The notes under the pieces are model-generated. The model saw only the letters and a program-made list of their open reading frames with translations. It did not search any database and was not told the DNA's origin. This document shows, piece after piece, positions 6,163 through 13,729 of a stretch of 18,958 bases of DNA; positions within the stretch are counted from its first letter, which is position 1, and each line of letters begins with the position of its first letter. A program made the position numbers and the translations under genes. The DNA is from CAYMRB01 sp964392615. GTDB taxonomy: Bacteria > Planctomycetota > UBA8108. Location of the stretch: assembly GCA_964392615.1 (NCBI GenBank), contig CAYMRB010000172.1, forward strand, positions 1-18,958, read 5' to 3'.

Positions 6163-7314
6163 ATGCTGCCGACACTGCGGATCGGAATGGTGGGCCACGG
6201 CTTCATGGGCAAGGTCCACGGGCACGCGTATCGTTCGCTCGGCTTCTACTACGACCCGTCTCCGGCACGCTGCGTGCTCGCGGGTGTAGCGACGTCGAGC
6301 GCTTCGAGCGCCGAGCGTGCCGTGCGCGACTTCGGGTACGAGTTCGGCACGAGTGATTGGCGCGAGCTCTGCGCTCGCGACGACATCGACATCATCGATG
6401 TCAGCGTTCCGAACGACATGCACCGCGACGTCGTCATCGCTGCCCTCGAAGCCGGCAAGCACGTCTACTGTGACAAGCCGCTCACGACAAGCCTGTCGCA
6501 AGCGCGGGAGATCCTCGCCGCCGCCGACGGTCGCGACGCCCAGGCGGCGGGCATGACTTTCCAATACCGTTTCGTCCCGGCGCTGATGCGAGCCAAGCAG
6601 CTCGTTGAGCAGGGCGCGCTCGGCGAGATCTGGTCGGCGCGCGTCGCCTATCTGCACGCGGGCTACGTCGATCCGAACCGCCCGCGCGCTTGGCGCCTCG
6701 ACGCGTCACGCAGCGGGCCCGGCGGTGCGCTCTTCGATCTGTCGAGTCATGTGATCGACCTCAGCCGGTGGCTGCTCGGCGAGTTCGCCTCCGTGCAGCA
6801 TCTCGGCGAGACGTTCATCCACGAGCGACCGGCGACAGACGGGTCCGATCGACTGGAGCCCGTCGAGGTGGACGACATCTCGATCCTCCTCTTCCGCCTC
6901 GCGGGCGGGGCGATCGGGACGCTCGAGTCCTCGCGGCTGGCGACGGGCGTTCAGGACGAGCTTCGCTTCGAGGCGCACGGGAGCCGCGGCGCGATTCGCT
7001 TCGACCTCATGCAGCCGAACTACCTGCGCTTCTACGACGCGACCGCGTCGGGCGGCGACTACGGAGGCGATCGGGGCTTTCAGGAGATCGAGTGCGTCCA
7101 GCGCTACCCGGCGCCGGCTGCGTTGCCGGGCCCGAAGTCGACGATCGGGTGGGAACGTTTCCACGTGCACTGCCTGTGGAGCTTCGTACGCGCGATCGTC
7201 GAGGGGTGCCCCGCGGACCCGAGTCTGCTCGACGGCGCGCGCACGCAGGCCGTGCTCGAGGCCGCAGTCCAGTCGAGCCGTGAGGATCGCTGGGTCGACG
7301 TGCCCGAGGTGTGA
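6163..7314 (+). CDS. Gfo/Idh/MocA family NAD(P)-dependent oxidoreductase
   Basis: A 383-residue cytoplasmic dehydrogenase of typical family length. The N-terminal Rossmann fold has GMVGHGFMG (8-16) for dinucleotide binding and IDVSVPNDMH (78-87). The family's EKP motif reads CDKP (103-106), keeping the Lys that contacts the cofactor and substrate. The C-terminal alpha/beta domain carries GGALFDLSSHVID (187-199), with D192 and H196 as likely catalytic residues. These enzymes oxidise or reduce sugars, inositols and related cyclic polyols; the exact substrate is not readable. There is only a weak ribosome binding site (AGGA 6147-6150 or AAGAGA 6154-6159). The stop is followed at once by a fucosidase-like remnant in another frame. 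Sugar catabolism is likely, since similar enzymes are abundant near planctomycete glycosidase genes. Confidence 0.93.
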   Translation: MLPTLRIGMVGHGFMGKVHGHAYRSLGFYYDPSPARCVLAGVATSSASSAERAVRDFGYEFGTSDWRELCARDDIDIIDVSVPNDMHRDVVIAALEAGKHVYCDKPLTTSLSQAREILAAADGRDAQAAGMTFQYRFVPALMRAKQLVEQGALGEIWSARVAYLHAGYVDPNRPRAWRLDASRSGPGGALFDLSSHVIDLSRWLLGEFASVQHLGETFIHERPATDGSDRLEPVEVDDISILLFRLAGGAIGTLESSRLATGVQDELRFEAHGSRGAIRFDLMQPNYLRFYDATASGGDYGGDRGFQEIECVQRYPAPAALPGPKSTIGWERFHVHCLWSFVRAIVEGCPADPSLLDGARTQAVLEAAVQSSREDRWVDVPEV

Positions 7315-7501
7315 ATACCAAGAGGGTGAGACGTGGAAGACGGCCCTGAGCGGCACGACGATCGGCCACGGCTGCTCGAAGGCCTTCACACCGGTCTCGG
7401 CGCGCCGGTTTCGTCTGAGCATTCTCGAAGCGATCGAGGGACCGACGATCTGGGAATTCCAGCTCCTTGCACCGGCGTTGACGCCTGGGCCTGGCGAGTG
7501 A
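7313..7501 (+). pseudogene. C-terminal remnant resembling alpha-L-fucosidase
   Basis: From 7313 to a TGA at 7499-7501 one frame reads EYQEGETWKTALSGTTIG, then KAFTPVSARRFRLSILEA and EGPTIWEFQL. The run of '...W...GTTIG...F.PV.AR..RL.IL.A..GPTIWEFQL' is what I recall from the C-terminal F5/8-type beta-sandwich of GH29 alpha-L-fucosidases. There is no start codon, signal peptide or catalytic domain in front; the frame runs backwards into the out-of-frame end of the oxidoreductase gene. It therefore looks like the stump of a deleted glycosidase gene whose 5' portion was lost, with the junction at the end of the oxidoreductase. About 85 bases after it (7502-7586) hold nothing I can identify. Confidence 0.6.
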
Positions 7502-7586
7502 CGGAATCGGTGTCCTGACGGCTCCCACCACGGCCGAGCTCGCCGCGCAGAAGGCCAGCGGGCGAGCGGCCTGACGAGCCGCCGGC

Positions 7587-9641
7587 TCAGTGCCGCGGTC
7601 GCACGATCAGGCGGAGCGGCCGATCGGGCTCGATGCGAATCGGCAGTCCGTCGCGAAGCGTTCGTCCCGTCATCACTCTCGCCGTCCGTGCGTCGACGTC
7701 GAGGACGTCGTACTTCGCGTCCGCGGTCGGCTCGACGGTGAACCACTCCGGAACCGTGTTCATGCGCGGCCAGTCCCGCGTGAAGCCCATGTACAGACGG
7801 TGCCGCGGGATGTCGAACTGCAGCCGTCCCTCGTAAGTCTCGGGCGACGCGATCCAGAGGCAGACGCCGTCGCCACACGGCGCTCCGCCGAGTTCGAGGC
7901 CACGGCGCCACGGACGCGCGATCGTGTTGCGCGTGTGCAGCATCGTGTGGATCAGCACCGTGCGCACGGTATTCGCCTCGAGCTTGTGCGTGCCCCACAG
8001 ACGGTCAGGCTGGGTGTGATCGACGAGGAGCGTCGCGATCTCGCGGTCGGCCCACACGAACGCCGCGGTCACCGGCTCGCGGTAGAGCAGATACAGGCCG
8101 CCCTCGACCGAGTCGGCCACGTTGTCGCGCGATCCGTGGCTCCAGTCGAACCGCTCGTAGCGCGGCTTCAGCAGGTTGCCGAGGGGGAGGCGGATCGCGT
8201 CGCGGTAGTGCTTCGTGCCGAGAGCGAGGTCGTAGTCGAAGAAGCCGACGAGATCGTAGCCCCAGCCGTCTCCCGTCGTGACGTCGTCGTGCGGTCCGGG
8301 AGTCGCGTGCAGCTGGCGGACGATGACACCGTCGGAGTTCCTACCGCGACGGAGCACCTCGTCGAACAGGTACTCGAGATGCGGCCGGTACTGCGCGCAC
8401 TTGGCCGGCCGGGCCCTCGAGTCGACGGCGAACAGGAGGCCGAGCCCGCCGATGATTTCGCAACCGTGGTCGGACAGCCGGCCCGGCACGAACTTCCCCG
8501 GCAGCAGGTAGTAGTCGGCCAAGCGGTGCGCCCAGTCGAGGTACTTCTCTTCGCCGGTCATGCGGAAGAGCCGCGGCAGGATCTGCAGGAGCTCGCCGTT
8601 GACCTCGATGTTCGTCGACGGGATCTTGCCGTACGGCGTGTCGATTCGCGCGTGCGCGAAGATGTCGTCGACGATGCCGCGCAGCCGCGCGAACCACGGC
8701 GAGTCCGGGCCGAGGATCTCGACGATCGGCGTCAGGCCGTCCTTCGCGTACTCGCTCGCTCCGAAGATGATCGCGTCGAACGGACGATCGATCTGCGCTC
8801 CCTTGTCCATGTCGTAAGGCACGGGAAGGCGGCCGATCCGGTTGCACAGTCGCTGCTCCGCTTCGAGCGTGTCGACCATGATCGTGCGCAGCACCTCTTC
8901 GTCGGTGAAGTGCGCGGCCCAGATGTAGAACGGGTAGCAGTCCGCGGCGGTGTCGCGGTAATTCCACTGACCGCCGGTGGCGCGGAACAGGCCCGTCTTC
9001 TCATCGCGGATCGGCAAGCAGCGCTCGCGAAGCCAGCGCTGCACCTTGGTGAGCGCGATGCCCGCATAGCGAGCCGAGCGCCGCGCGCGCTCCCAGTCCG
9101 GCTCATCGGGCGTCGGGTTCCATCGCTTGCGCGCCGCGTCGTCGAGAACGAATCCGGAAATGTCGGCCCATTCGAGGCGCGAGCTGCGTCCCGTGGAGTG
9201 GTTCGCGACGCGCACCGGAACGACGCGAGGCGCTTTCTTCGCGGCGCCGGTGATGCGAACGCCCGCGAGGAACGCGACGCGTTCGCGGCCCCTGCCGAAC
9301 AGAACGAGCTCAGCGCCGGCGCGCAATGGCGCGGGAGTGATCTTGCGCCACTGGTACCCGTCGGCGCCGACGTCGGCGAAGCGCGTCGTCTTGCCGTCGT
9401 ACGTGACGAACATCGCGCGCGGCGTCGTCCCCTTCGATCCGAACAGCACCTCGACCTCATCGCTCGCCGCGACATCATCCGGCAGCGTGACCTCGAGCTT
9501 CCACTCGGCCAGCCAGTAGTAGTTGCGCTCTGCGTAGTTCTGCGGGCCGGACTCGAACAGAATCTCGCCGCCCGCAGCGGATGCCACGAGCATCAGGACG
9601 CCTGCTGCTGCCATGCCGATTCGTCGCTTCGCATCGAGCAT
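7587..9641 (-). CDS. Secreted glycosidase-like protein with (alpha/alpha)-barrel core
   Basis: A 684-residue protein. The start at 9641 is set by a full ribosome binding site AGGAGGA complementary to 9650-9656. Residues 1-24 are a Sec signal peptide (KRRIG, then AAAGVLMLVASAA). About 26-165 looks like a beta-sandwich (FVTYDGKTTRFADVGADGYQW, VLFGRGRERVAFLAGVRIT). About 185-560 is helix-rich with repeated aromatic/acidic motifs: GLFRATGGQWNYRDTAADCYPF (217-238), IEVNGELLQILPRLFRMTGEEKYLDWA (345-371), SDHGCEIIGGLGLLF (390-404) and TTGDGWGYDLVGFF (455-468). This is the style of six-hairpin (alpha/alpha)6 glycosidases and lyases. The C-terminus (about 590-684) is beta-rich, as in such enzymes. Acidic candidates are D230, D234, E346, E350, D391 and D458. 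I cannot assign a GH or PL family. It is divergent from a secreted carbohydrate esterase. Confidence 0.85.
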   Translation of the reverse strand: MLDAKRRIGMAAAGVLMLVASAAGGEILFESGPQNYAERNYYWLAEWKLEVTLPDDVAASDEVEVLFGSKGTTPRAMFVTYDGKTTRFADVGADGYQWRKITPAPLRAGAELVLFGRGRERVAFLAGVRITGAAKKAPRVVPVRVANHSTGRSSRLEWADISGFVLDDAARKRWNPTPDEPDWERARRSARYAGIALTKVQRWLRERCLPIRDEKTGLFRATGGQWNYRDTAADCYPFYIWAAHFTDEEVLRTIMVDTLEAEQRLCNRIGRLPVPYDMDKGAQIDRPFDAIIFGASEYAKDGLTPIVEILGPDSPWFARLRGIVDDIFAHARIDTPYGKIPSTNIEVNGELLQILPRLFRMTGEEKYLDWAHRLADYYLLPGKFVPGRLSDHGCEIIGGLGLLFAVDSRARPAKCAQYRPHLEYLFDEVLRRGRNSDGVIVRQLHATPGPHDDVTTGDGWGYDLVGFFDYDLALGTKHYRDAIRLPLGNLLKPRYERFDWSHGSRDNVADSVEGGLYLLYREPVTAAFVWADREIATLLVDHTQPDRLWGTHKLEANTVRTVLIHTMLHTRNTIARPWRRGLELGGAPCGDGVCLWIASPETYEGRLQFDIPRHRLYMGFTRDWPRMNTVPEWFTVEPTADAKYDVLDVDARTARVMTGRTLRDGLPIRIEPDRPLRLIVRPRH

Positions 9642-9795
9642 TTCGCGGTTCCTCCTCGGACGCAACGGTGTGCCCGTGTCAGCGTGGCCGAGTGCAGCGT
9701 CGGCGTCAACGCGTGTTCTGTCGAGAATCGCCCGTGAAGCCGCTGAACTCGAGTTAGCATGAGGGGCACGAATTCTACGAGGAGCACCGAATCTC
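9642..9795. promoter_or_regulatory. Divergent promoter region of glycosidase-like and esterase genes
   Basis: These 154 bp separate the start codons of two secreted carbohydrate-active proteins transcribed away from each other, so both promoters and any shared operator must be here. The ribosome binding sites lie at 9650-9656 (minus strand) and 9780-9784 (AGGAG, plus strand). I see no clear operator palindrome beyond a CTCGAG near 9748. Confidence 0.4.
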
Positions 9796-10884
9796 ATGAC
9801 ACGACTGGCATCGATGATCGTCGCACTCGCCGTGCTTGCCGCGGGTGCCTACTGTTCGGCCGACGTGCCGGAATCGGCGTTCAACAAGGATCCGTGGCCG
9901 ATGGCGAAAGAAGGACCGGTCAAGGTCTTCATCCTCTGCGGCCAATCGAACATGCAGGGGCACGCCGCGCTCCGCACGCTCGAGCACTTGATCTACAACG
10001 AGGAGACCGCCGCGGAGTACCAGCACTGGAAGGATCGCGACGGCCGCTGGACCGAGCGGCGCGACGTGTGGATCTGGACGACGGACGGCGAGCGCAGCGG
10101 CAACCTGAAGCCCGGCTTCGGCGTCGGTGAGATGAAGATGGGGCCCGAGCTCGGCTTCGGCTGGGTCATCGGCAAGCACGTCGACGAGCAGGTGCTCCTG
10201 ATCAAGACCTGCTGGGGCGGTCGCAGCGTCAAGCGCGACTTCCTGCCGCCGAGCGCCGAGATGCCGCCGCAGGAGCAGCTCGAGAAGGAGCTCGAGGGCG
10301 CGCGTCGACGCAATCCGGAAGCGACGATGGACGAAGTGAAGGCGCGATACGGCAAGGCCTATCGCGACACGATCGCGCACGTGAAGGACGTGCTCGGCAA
10401 TCTGAAGCAACACTTCCCGAAGTACGACGAGAAGCGCGGTTGGGAGCTCGCCGGCTTCGTGTTCTTCCAGGGCTGGAACGACATGATCGACGGTGCGCAG
10501 CGCGCCGAGAAGTACGCGACGTACACGCGGCGCCTCGGGAAGCTGATCCAGGACGTGCGGAAGGACCTCGACGCGCCGAAGCTGCCCGTGGTCATCGGCG
10601 AGCTCGGCGCGAACGGCGAGCGCGGTGATTTCCAGGCGGCGCAGGCGGCGGTGGCCGAGCTGCCGGAGCTAGAGGGCACCGTGAAGTTCGCGAAGACCGC
10701 GGACTTCTGGGAGCCGGACGTCGCGGAGATGGTCCGCGCGGGCGTCTGGAAGGGCCCGGACTGGGTCAAGTTCTACAACGTCGGTTCCGAGCGCGGTTAT
10801 CACTACCTCGGCAGCGCGCGGATCTATTACCGCATGGGCAAGGCGTTCGGCGACAGCATGGTCGAGCTGTTGCCGAGGAAGTAG
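9796..10884 (+). CDS. Secreted SASA-family (sialate O-acetylesterase-like) carbohydrate esterase
   Basis: A 362-residue protein with a Sec signal peptide (MTRLASMIVALAVLAAGAYCSA). The cysteine at 20 is not in a proper lipobox, so it is probably secreted rather than lipid-anchored. The SASA/DUF303 SGNH-hydrolase motifs are present in order: GQSNMQG (49-55) with nucleophile S51, oxyanion-region GG at 141-142, FFQGWND (223-229) and a C-terminal GYHYLGS (334-340) with the catalytic H336. The family removes acetyl groups from sialic acids or from plant and algal polysaccharides such as acetyl-xylan. A charged insertion (about 146-190) is typical of planctomycete members. The start ATG follows AGGAG at 9780-9784. 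It is divergent from a glycosidase-like gene, which suggests joint action on an acetylated glycan (inference). Confidence 0.9.
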   Translation: MTRLASMIVALAVLAAGAYCSADVPESAFNKDPWPMAKEGPVKVFILCGQSNMQGHAALRTLEHLIYNEETAAEYQHWKDRDGRWTERRDVWIWTTDGERSGNLKPGFGVGEMKMGPELGFGWVIGKHVDEQVLLIKTCWGGRSVKRDFLPPSAEMPPQEQLEKELEGARRRNPEATMDEVKARYGKAYRDTIAHVKDVLGNLKQHFPKYDEKRGWELAGFVFFQGWNDMIDGAQRAEKYATYTRRLGKLIQDVRKDLDAPKLPVVIGELGANGERGDFQAAQAAVAELPELEGTVKFAKTADFWEPDVAEMVRAGVWKGPDWVKFYNVGSERGYHYLGSARIYYRMGKAFGDSMVELLPRK

Positions 10885-10913
10885 CCGTATCCGTTATCTG
10901 CATGAGGACTTCC

Positions 10914-11987
10914 ATGTCGCATCCACGCCGACCACAGAGCTGGTCGTCGATCGTCGTCGTCGCTCTGCTCAGCGCCTCGTCCGTCGCGTTCGCGAAGGAC
11001 GACAAGGACGCGGTCAAGCCGACGACGCTCTCGCTTCGCGCGAAGAACCGCAAGGTCTCTGATGTGCTCGAGTACATCGAGAAGAAGACCGCGAATCGAG
11101 TCACCGCGTTGGACGACTTCGGACGGCCCGACAACGCGATCCTGGCGCGGAAGGTCTCTCTGACGGCGAAGAAGACGCCGTTTTGGGAGGTGATCGCCGA
11201 CATCGCGGAGCAGACCGAGACGGACTTCGTCAAGCTGGACGACGGCGTGTTGCACCTGGGCAAGCTGACCGACTTCAACCGCATCGGCCGAGAGCCGGCG
11301 ATCGGTGCGTCGGTCACGGTCGGAGCTCTCCGCATCACGCCATGCTTCAAGAAGTTCTTCCACCATCTGGTCGTGACGATTCAGCCCGAGCCCCGACTTG
11401 GCCGGTTCGAGCCGGGCGACGTGACTCTCACCGTCGTGCCGAAGAAGGGAAAGCCGCTCGAGCTCGAGCGGCACAGCTTCAGCGGTCCGAACGGCATCAC
11501 CGGCTTCCTCGACCTGCAGTTCGAGTTCAAGCAGAAGCGCGACAAGATCCCGCTCGATTCCATCAAGAGCCTGAAGCTCGCGGGATACGTGTCGCGGGTG
11601 CGGTACGAGAAGAAGCGCCTTGGATCGATCAGCAAGCTTCTCGCCGCGAAGAAGCCGATGACGGTCGGCCTGGCGAAGGTCCGGCTCAAGGAGACGGAGA
11701 AGGAGACGGAGGACGGAGAGCAGCTTCTCGTTCTCAGGCTCGAGGTCGAGGGCCCGTTCGTCACGTGGCAGAACTTCCAGCTTATCGGCCCGCAAGGCGA
11801 GCCTCTCGACGCGCGTGGCGGATCCTCGTCGGTGAACGAGGGCGTGCGTCGGGTGACGCGGCAGTACAGCGTGGAGGATCTCGGCAAGAAGCCCGTGGCG
11901 CTGCCGCTCGTGTTCAGAGCGCCCGTCGCAGCGACGAAAGTTCCGATCGATGTCGAGTTCTCGAAGCTCCACGCGCCGAAGAAGTGA
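10914..11987 (+). CDS. Secreted STN-domain-like protein of unknown function
   Basis: A 357-residue protein when started at the ATG at 10914, which has GAGGA (10904-10908) five bases upstream; an in-frame ATG at 10902 would add four residues but lacks such a site. A signal peptide (about 1-27, SSIVVVALLSASSVAFA) is followed by a region (about 38-118) like the STN fold of secretins and TonB receptors: TLSLRAKNRKVSDVLEYIEKKT, then ARKVSLTAKKTPFWEVIADIAEQTE and DDGVLHL. The rest (about 125-357) is beta-rich and lysine-rich, with FEPGDVTLTVVPKKGKPLEL and LLVLRLEVEGPFVTWQNFQL, and matches no family I know. It lacks secretin and barrel domains, so it is not an outer-membrane channel by itself. The next gene starts 34 bases downstream on the same strand. 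Confidence 0.8.
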   Translation: MSHPRRPQSWSSIVVVALLSASSVAFAKDDKDAVKPTTLSLRAKNRKVSDVLEYIEKKTANRVTALDDFGRPDNAILARKVSLTAKKTPFWEVIADIAEQTETDFVKLDDGVLHLGKLTDFNRIGREPAIGASVTVGALRITPCFKKFFHHLVVTIQPEPRLGRFEPGDVTLTVVPKKGKPLELERHSFSGPNGITGFLDLQFEFKQKRDKIPLDSIKSLKLAGYVSRVRYEKKRLGSISKLLAAKKPMTVGLAKVRLKETEKETEDGEQLLVLRLEVEGPFVTWQNFQLIGPQGEPLDARGGSSSVNEGVRRVTRQYSVEDLGKKPVALPLVFRAPVAATKVPIDVEFSKLHAPKK

Positions 11988-12020
11988 GAGACTCACGGAT
12001 TCGCGCGCTGGAGAAGGTCG

Positions 12021-12950
12021 ATGGAAACTGAGAAGAAGCCGCGTCGACGCCGCCTCCGGCGGATCGTCCTCGCGTTGGGCGTCGTCATCCTCACGCCGCC
12101 GGCGCTGTTCGTACTCAACGGTACGGTGCTGTCGTACGGAGAGACGCCGCTCGTCGTCACGACCGACGCGCCGGCAGGGTCGATCGAAGCCGCTGACAGC
12201 GCAGCGCGGGTCAAGGTGCTGGCCTGGAATATCGCCAAGGGCTTCGCGCACCGCGGCGGGTTGAGCTTCGCGGACGCTGAGGCCGTCGGCAAGCGCATGG
12301 AGCGCATGGCCGAGGTCATCCGTGCGGAGGAGCCCGACCTGATATTCCTCAGCGAGGCCCTGCTCGAGTGCTCGCCCTGTGCCGTCAATCAGGTGGAGGT
12401 TCTCGCGCAGCAGTGCGGCATGCACGCGTGGGCGTTCGGCGAGAACTACTGCTTCGGCCTGCCGTTCTATCGCATCGTCGGCGGCAACGCGATTCTGTCG
12501 CGATTGCCCTTGGAGGGCGTCGAGAACGAATCTCTCGCCGGCCGCCAGCCGTTCTGGGTCACGAAGAACAACCGGCGTGTGCTCTGGTGCTCCACCGAGA
12601 TCGGCGGCGAGTCGGTCCTTCTCGGCTCGATCCACGCCGACTCGTTTTCGCCGAAGAACAACCTCGCGCAGACGCAGCAGATCCTCGATCGAATCGGCAC
12701 GCGGCCGGCCGTCATCGCCGGCGACTTCAACGCGAATCCCGGCGAGCCGTCGATCGAGGCCCTTCGCGCCAGCGGGCGCTTCAGCGGCTCGCTCGACGGG
12801 CCGAAGAGCTTCCCGGCCGACAAGCCGGTGCAGACGATCGATTTCGTTCTCGCGCCGCAGAGCTGGAAGCTGATCGAGAACCGAGCGCTCCAGAGCCCGC
12901 TGTCGGACCACCTGGCGATCGTGTCGGTGTTCGAGGTACCGGCGAAGTAG
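12021..12950 (+). CDS. Membrane-anchored endonuclease/exonuclease/phosphatase-family protein
   Basis: A 309-residue protein. A basic N-terminus (PRRRRLRR, 8-14) and hydrophobic helix (15-33) suggest an N-terminal anchor with the catalytic domain outside the cytoplasm. The DNase I-like fold (about 63-306) has the full motif set: VLAWNIAKG (66-74, N70), LIFLSEALLE (107-116, metal ligand E112), GGNAILSR (154-161), SIHADSF (203-209, H205), IAGDFNANPGEPS (232-244, D235 and N237), TIDFVLA (272-278) and SDHLAIV (295-301, D296 and H297). Family members cleave phosphodiesters in nucleic acids, inositol phosphates or sphingomyelin; the substrate is open. GAGAAGG at 12011-12017 precedes the ATG. It lies 33 bases after the STN-domain gene and probably shares its transcript; it ends ten bases from the convergent nucleotidyltransferase gene. 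Confidence 0.92.
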   Translation: METEKKPRRRRLRRIVLALGVVILTPPALFVLNGTVLSYGETPLVVTTDAPAGSIEAADSAARVKVLAWNIAKGFAHRGGLSFADAEAVGKRMERMAEVIRAEEPDLIFLSEALLECSPCAVNQVEVLAQQCGMHAWAFGENYCFGLPFYRIVGGNAILSRLPLEGVENESLAGRQPFWVTKNNRRVLWCSTEIGGESVLLGSIHADSFSPKNNLAQTQQILDRIGTRPAVIAGDFNANPGEPSIEALRASGRFSGSLDGPKSFPADKPVQTIDFVLAPQSWKLIENRALQSPLSDHLAIVSVFEVPAK

Positions 12951-12960
12951 GGGCTCGCGG

Positions 12961-13722
12961 TCAGCGTGCCGCCAACCTGACGCGCAACAACAGGTCGTCC
13001 AGACCACCTCGGGCCGTCGGCGCATCGGGAAGCGTCGATCGGTCGCGCTCGATTTCGAGGAGACCGACGAGCCGCTCGTACTCGCCGCGGTGGAAGTCGA
13101 GGTCGCCGTCGGGCAACGTCTGCTTCTCCTTGCCCTTCGTCTTGCACTCGATGAGTTCGTCGACGTACGGCATCGGGATGGCTTCGGTCAGCCGGCGTAG
13201 GTTCGCCTCGATGCGGCCCGTACGCATCAGGTGGATGCCCGTCAGCAGGACGCGGTACACGTACAGGAGCGGCTTGACGCGTGGGGGAGACTCCTTCGCG
13301 AACAAGTTCCACTGCGTTCGCGCGAAGCCGAGGTAGTGGTGTGCGTGATGCCGGGTGATGCAATCGCTTCCGAGCGCCTTGAGCTTCTCGTGCTCGGGCG
13401 ACGACGCGACGACCAGCGGCGAGTAGAGCTGTTCGAGTACGTAGCCGTTGCGCTTCAGCATCAGGCGCATGAACTTCTCGAGGTCGTGTGTGACCAGGTC
13501 GAGTTCGAAGCCGTCATCGGTCACCTCGGGAGAGACCTCGATCGTCTCCTCGCGTTCGCCCAGCCCGGCGACTTGCTCGATCGGCAGGATGTGGACGCCG
13601 CGCAGGTCCCAATCGGAGTCGGCGGACGCGAAGCCGTAGAGGTGAGCGCCGCTGACGGTCGCGAACACCAGCGGGTACGGCTGGCTCGCCGTGATCTTCT
13701 CGAGACGTGGATCGAATTCCAT
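12961..13722 (-). CDS. RlaP-like nucleotidyltransferase (DNA polymerase beta superfamily), second copy
   Basis: A 253-residue protein. The ATG at 13722 lies 7 nt after the stop of the related upstream gene; a GTG at 13725 is equally possible, with GGAG complementary to 13733-13736. The nucleotidyltransferase core is SGAHLYG (24-30) followed by SADSDWDLRGVH (33-44), with D37 and D39 as metal-binding residues. Then come DLEKFMRLMLKRNGYVLEQLYSP (80-102) and a helical region with HHYLGFARTQWNLF, as in the RlaP family (Pfam PF10127), whose members are linked to RNA repair loci. RlaP proteins are predicted to transfer nucleotides; no substrate is proven to my knowledge. The C-terminus (about 205-253) is a charged helix. 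It ends ten bases from the convergent phosphatase-family gene. Confidence 0.87.
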   Translation of the reverse strand: MEFDPRLEKITASQPYPLVFATVSGAHLYGFASADSDWDLRGVHILPIEQVAGLGEREETIEVSPEVTDDGFELDLVTHDLEKFMRLMLKRNGYVLEQLYSPLVVASSPEHEKLKALGSDCITRHHAHHYLGFARTQWNLFAKESPPRVKPLLYVYRVLLTGIHLMRTGRIEANLRRLTEAIPMPYVDELIECKTKGKEKQTLPDGDLDFHRGEYERLVGLLEIERDRSTLPDAPTARGGLDDLLLRVRLAAR

Positions 13723-13729
13723 CACGCCA

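Noticed and set aside
7576..7588. GAGCC-gcc-GGCTC hairpin near the end of the glycosidase-like gene as a terminator
   Set aside because: Only a 5-bp stem, overlapping the stop codon, and no U-tract follows on either strand.
7590..9737. 715-codon plus-strand open frame opposite the glycosidase-like gene
   Set aside because: Low-complexity Arg/Val/Asp/Glu translation with no domain; the minus-strand gene has a signal peptide, motifs and a strong ribosome binding site.
10827..13025. 732-codon minus-strand open frame across the STN and phosphatase-fold genes
   Set aside because: Arg/Leu-rich antisense shadow spanning two well-supported plus-strand genes.
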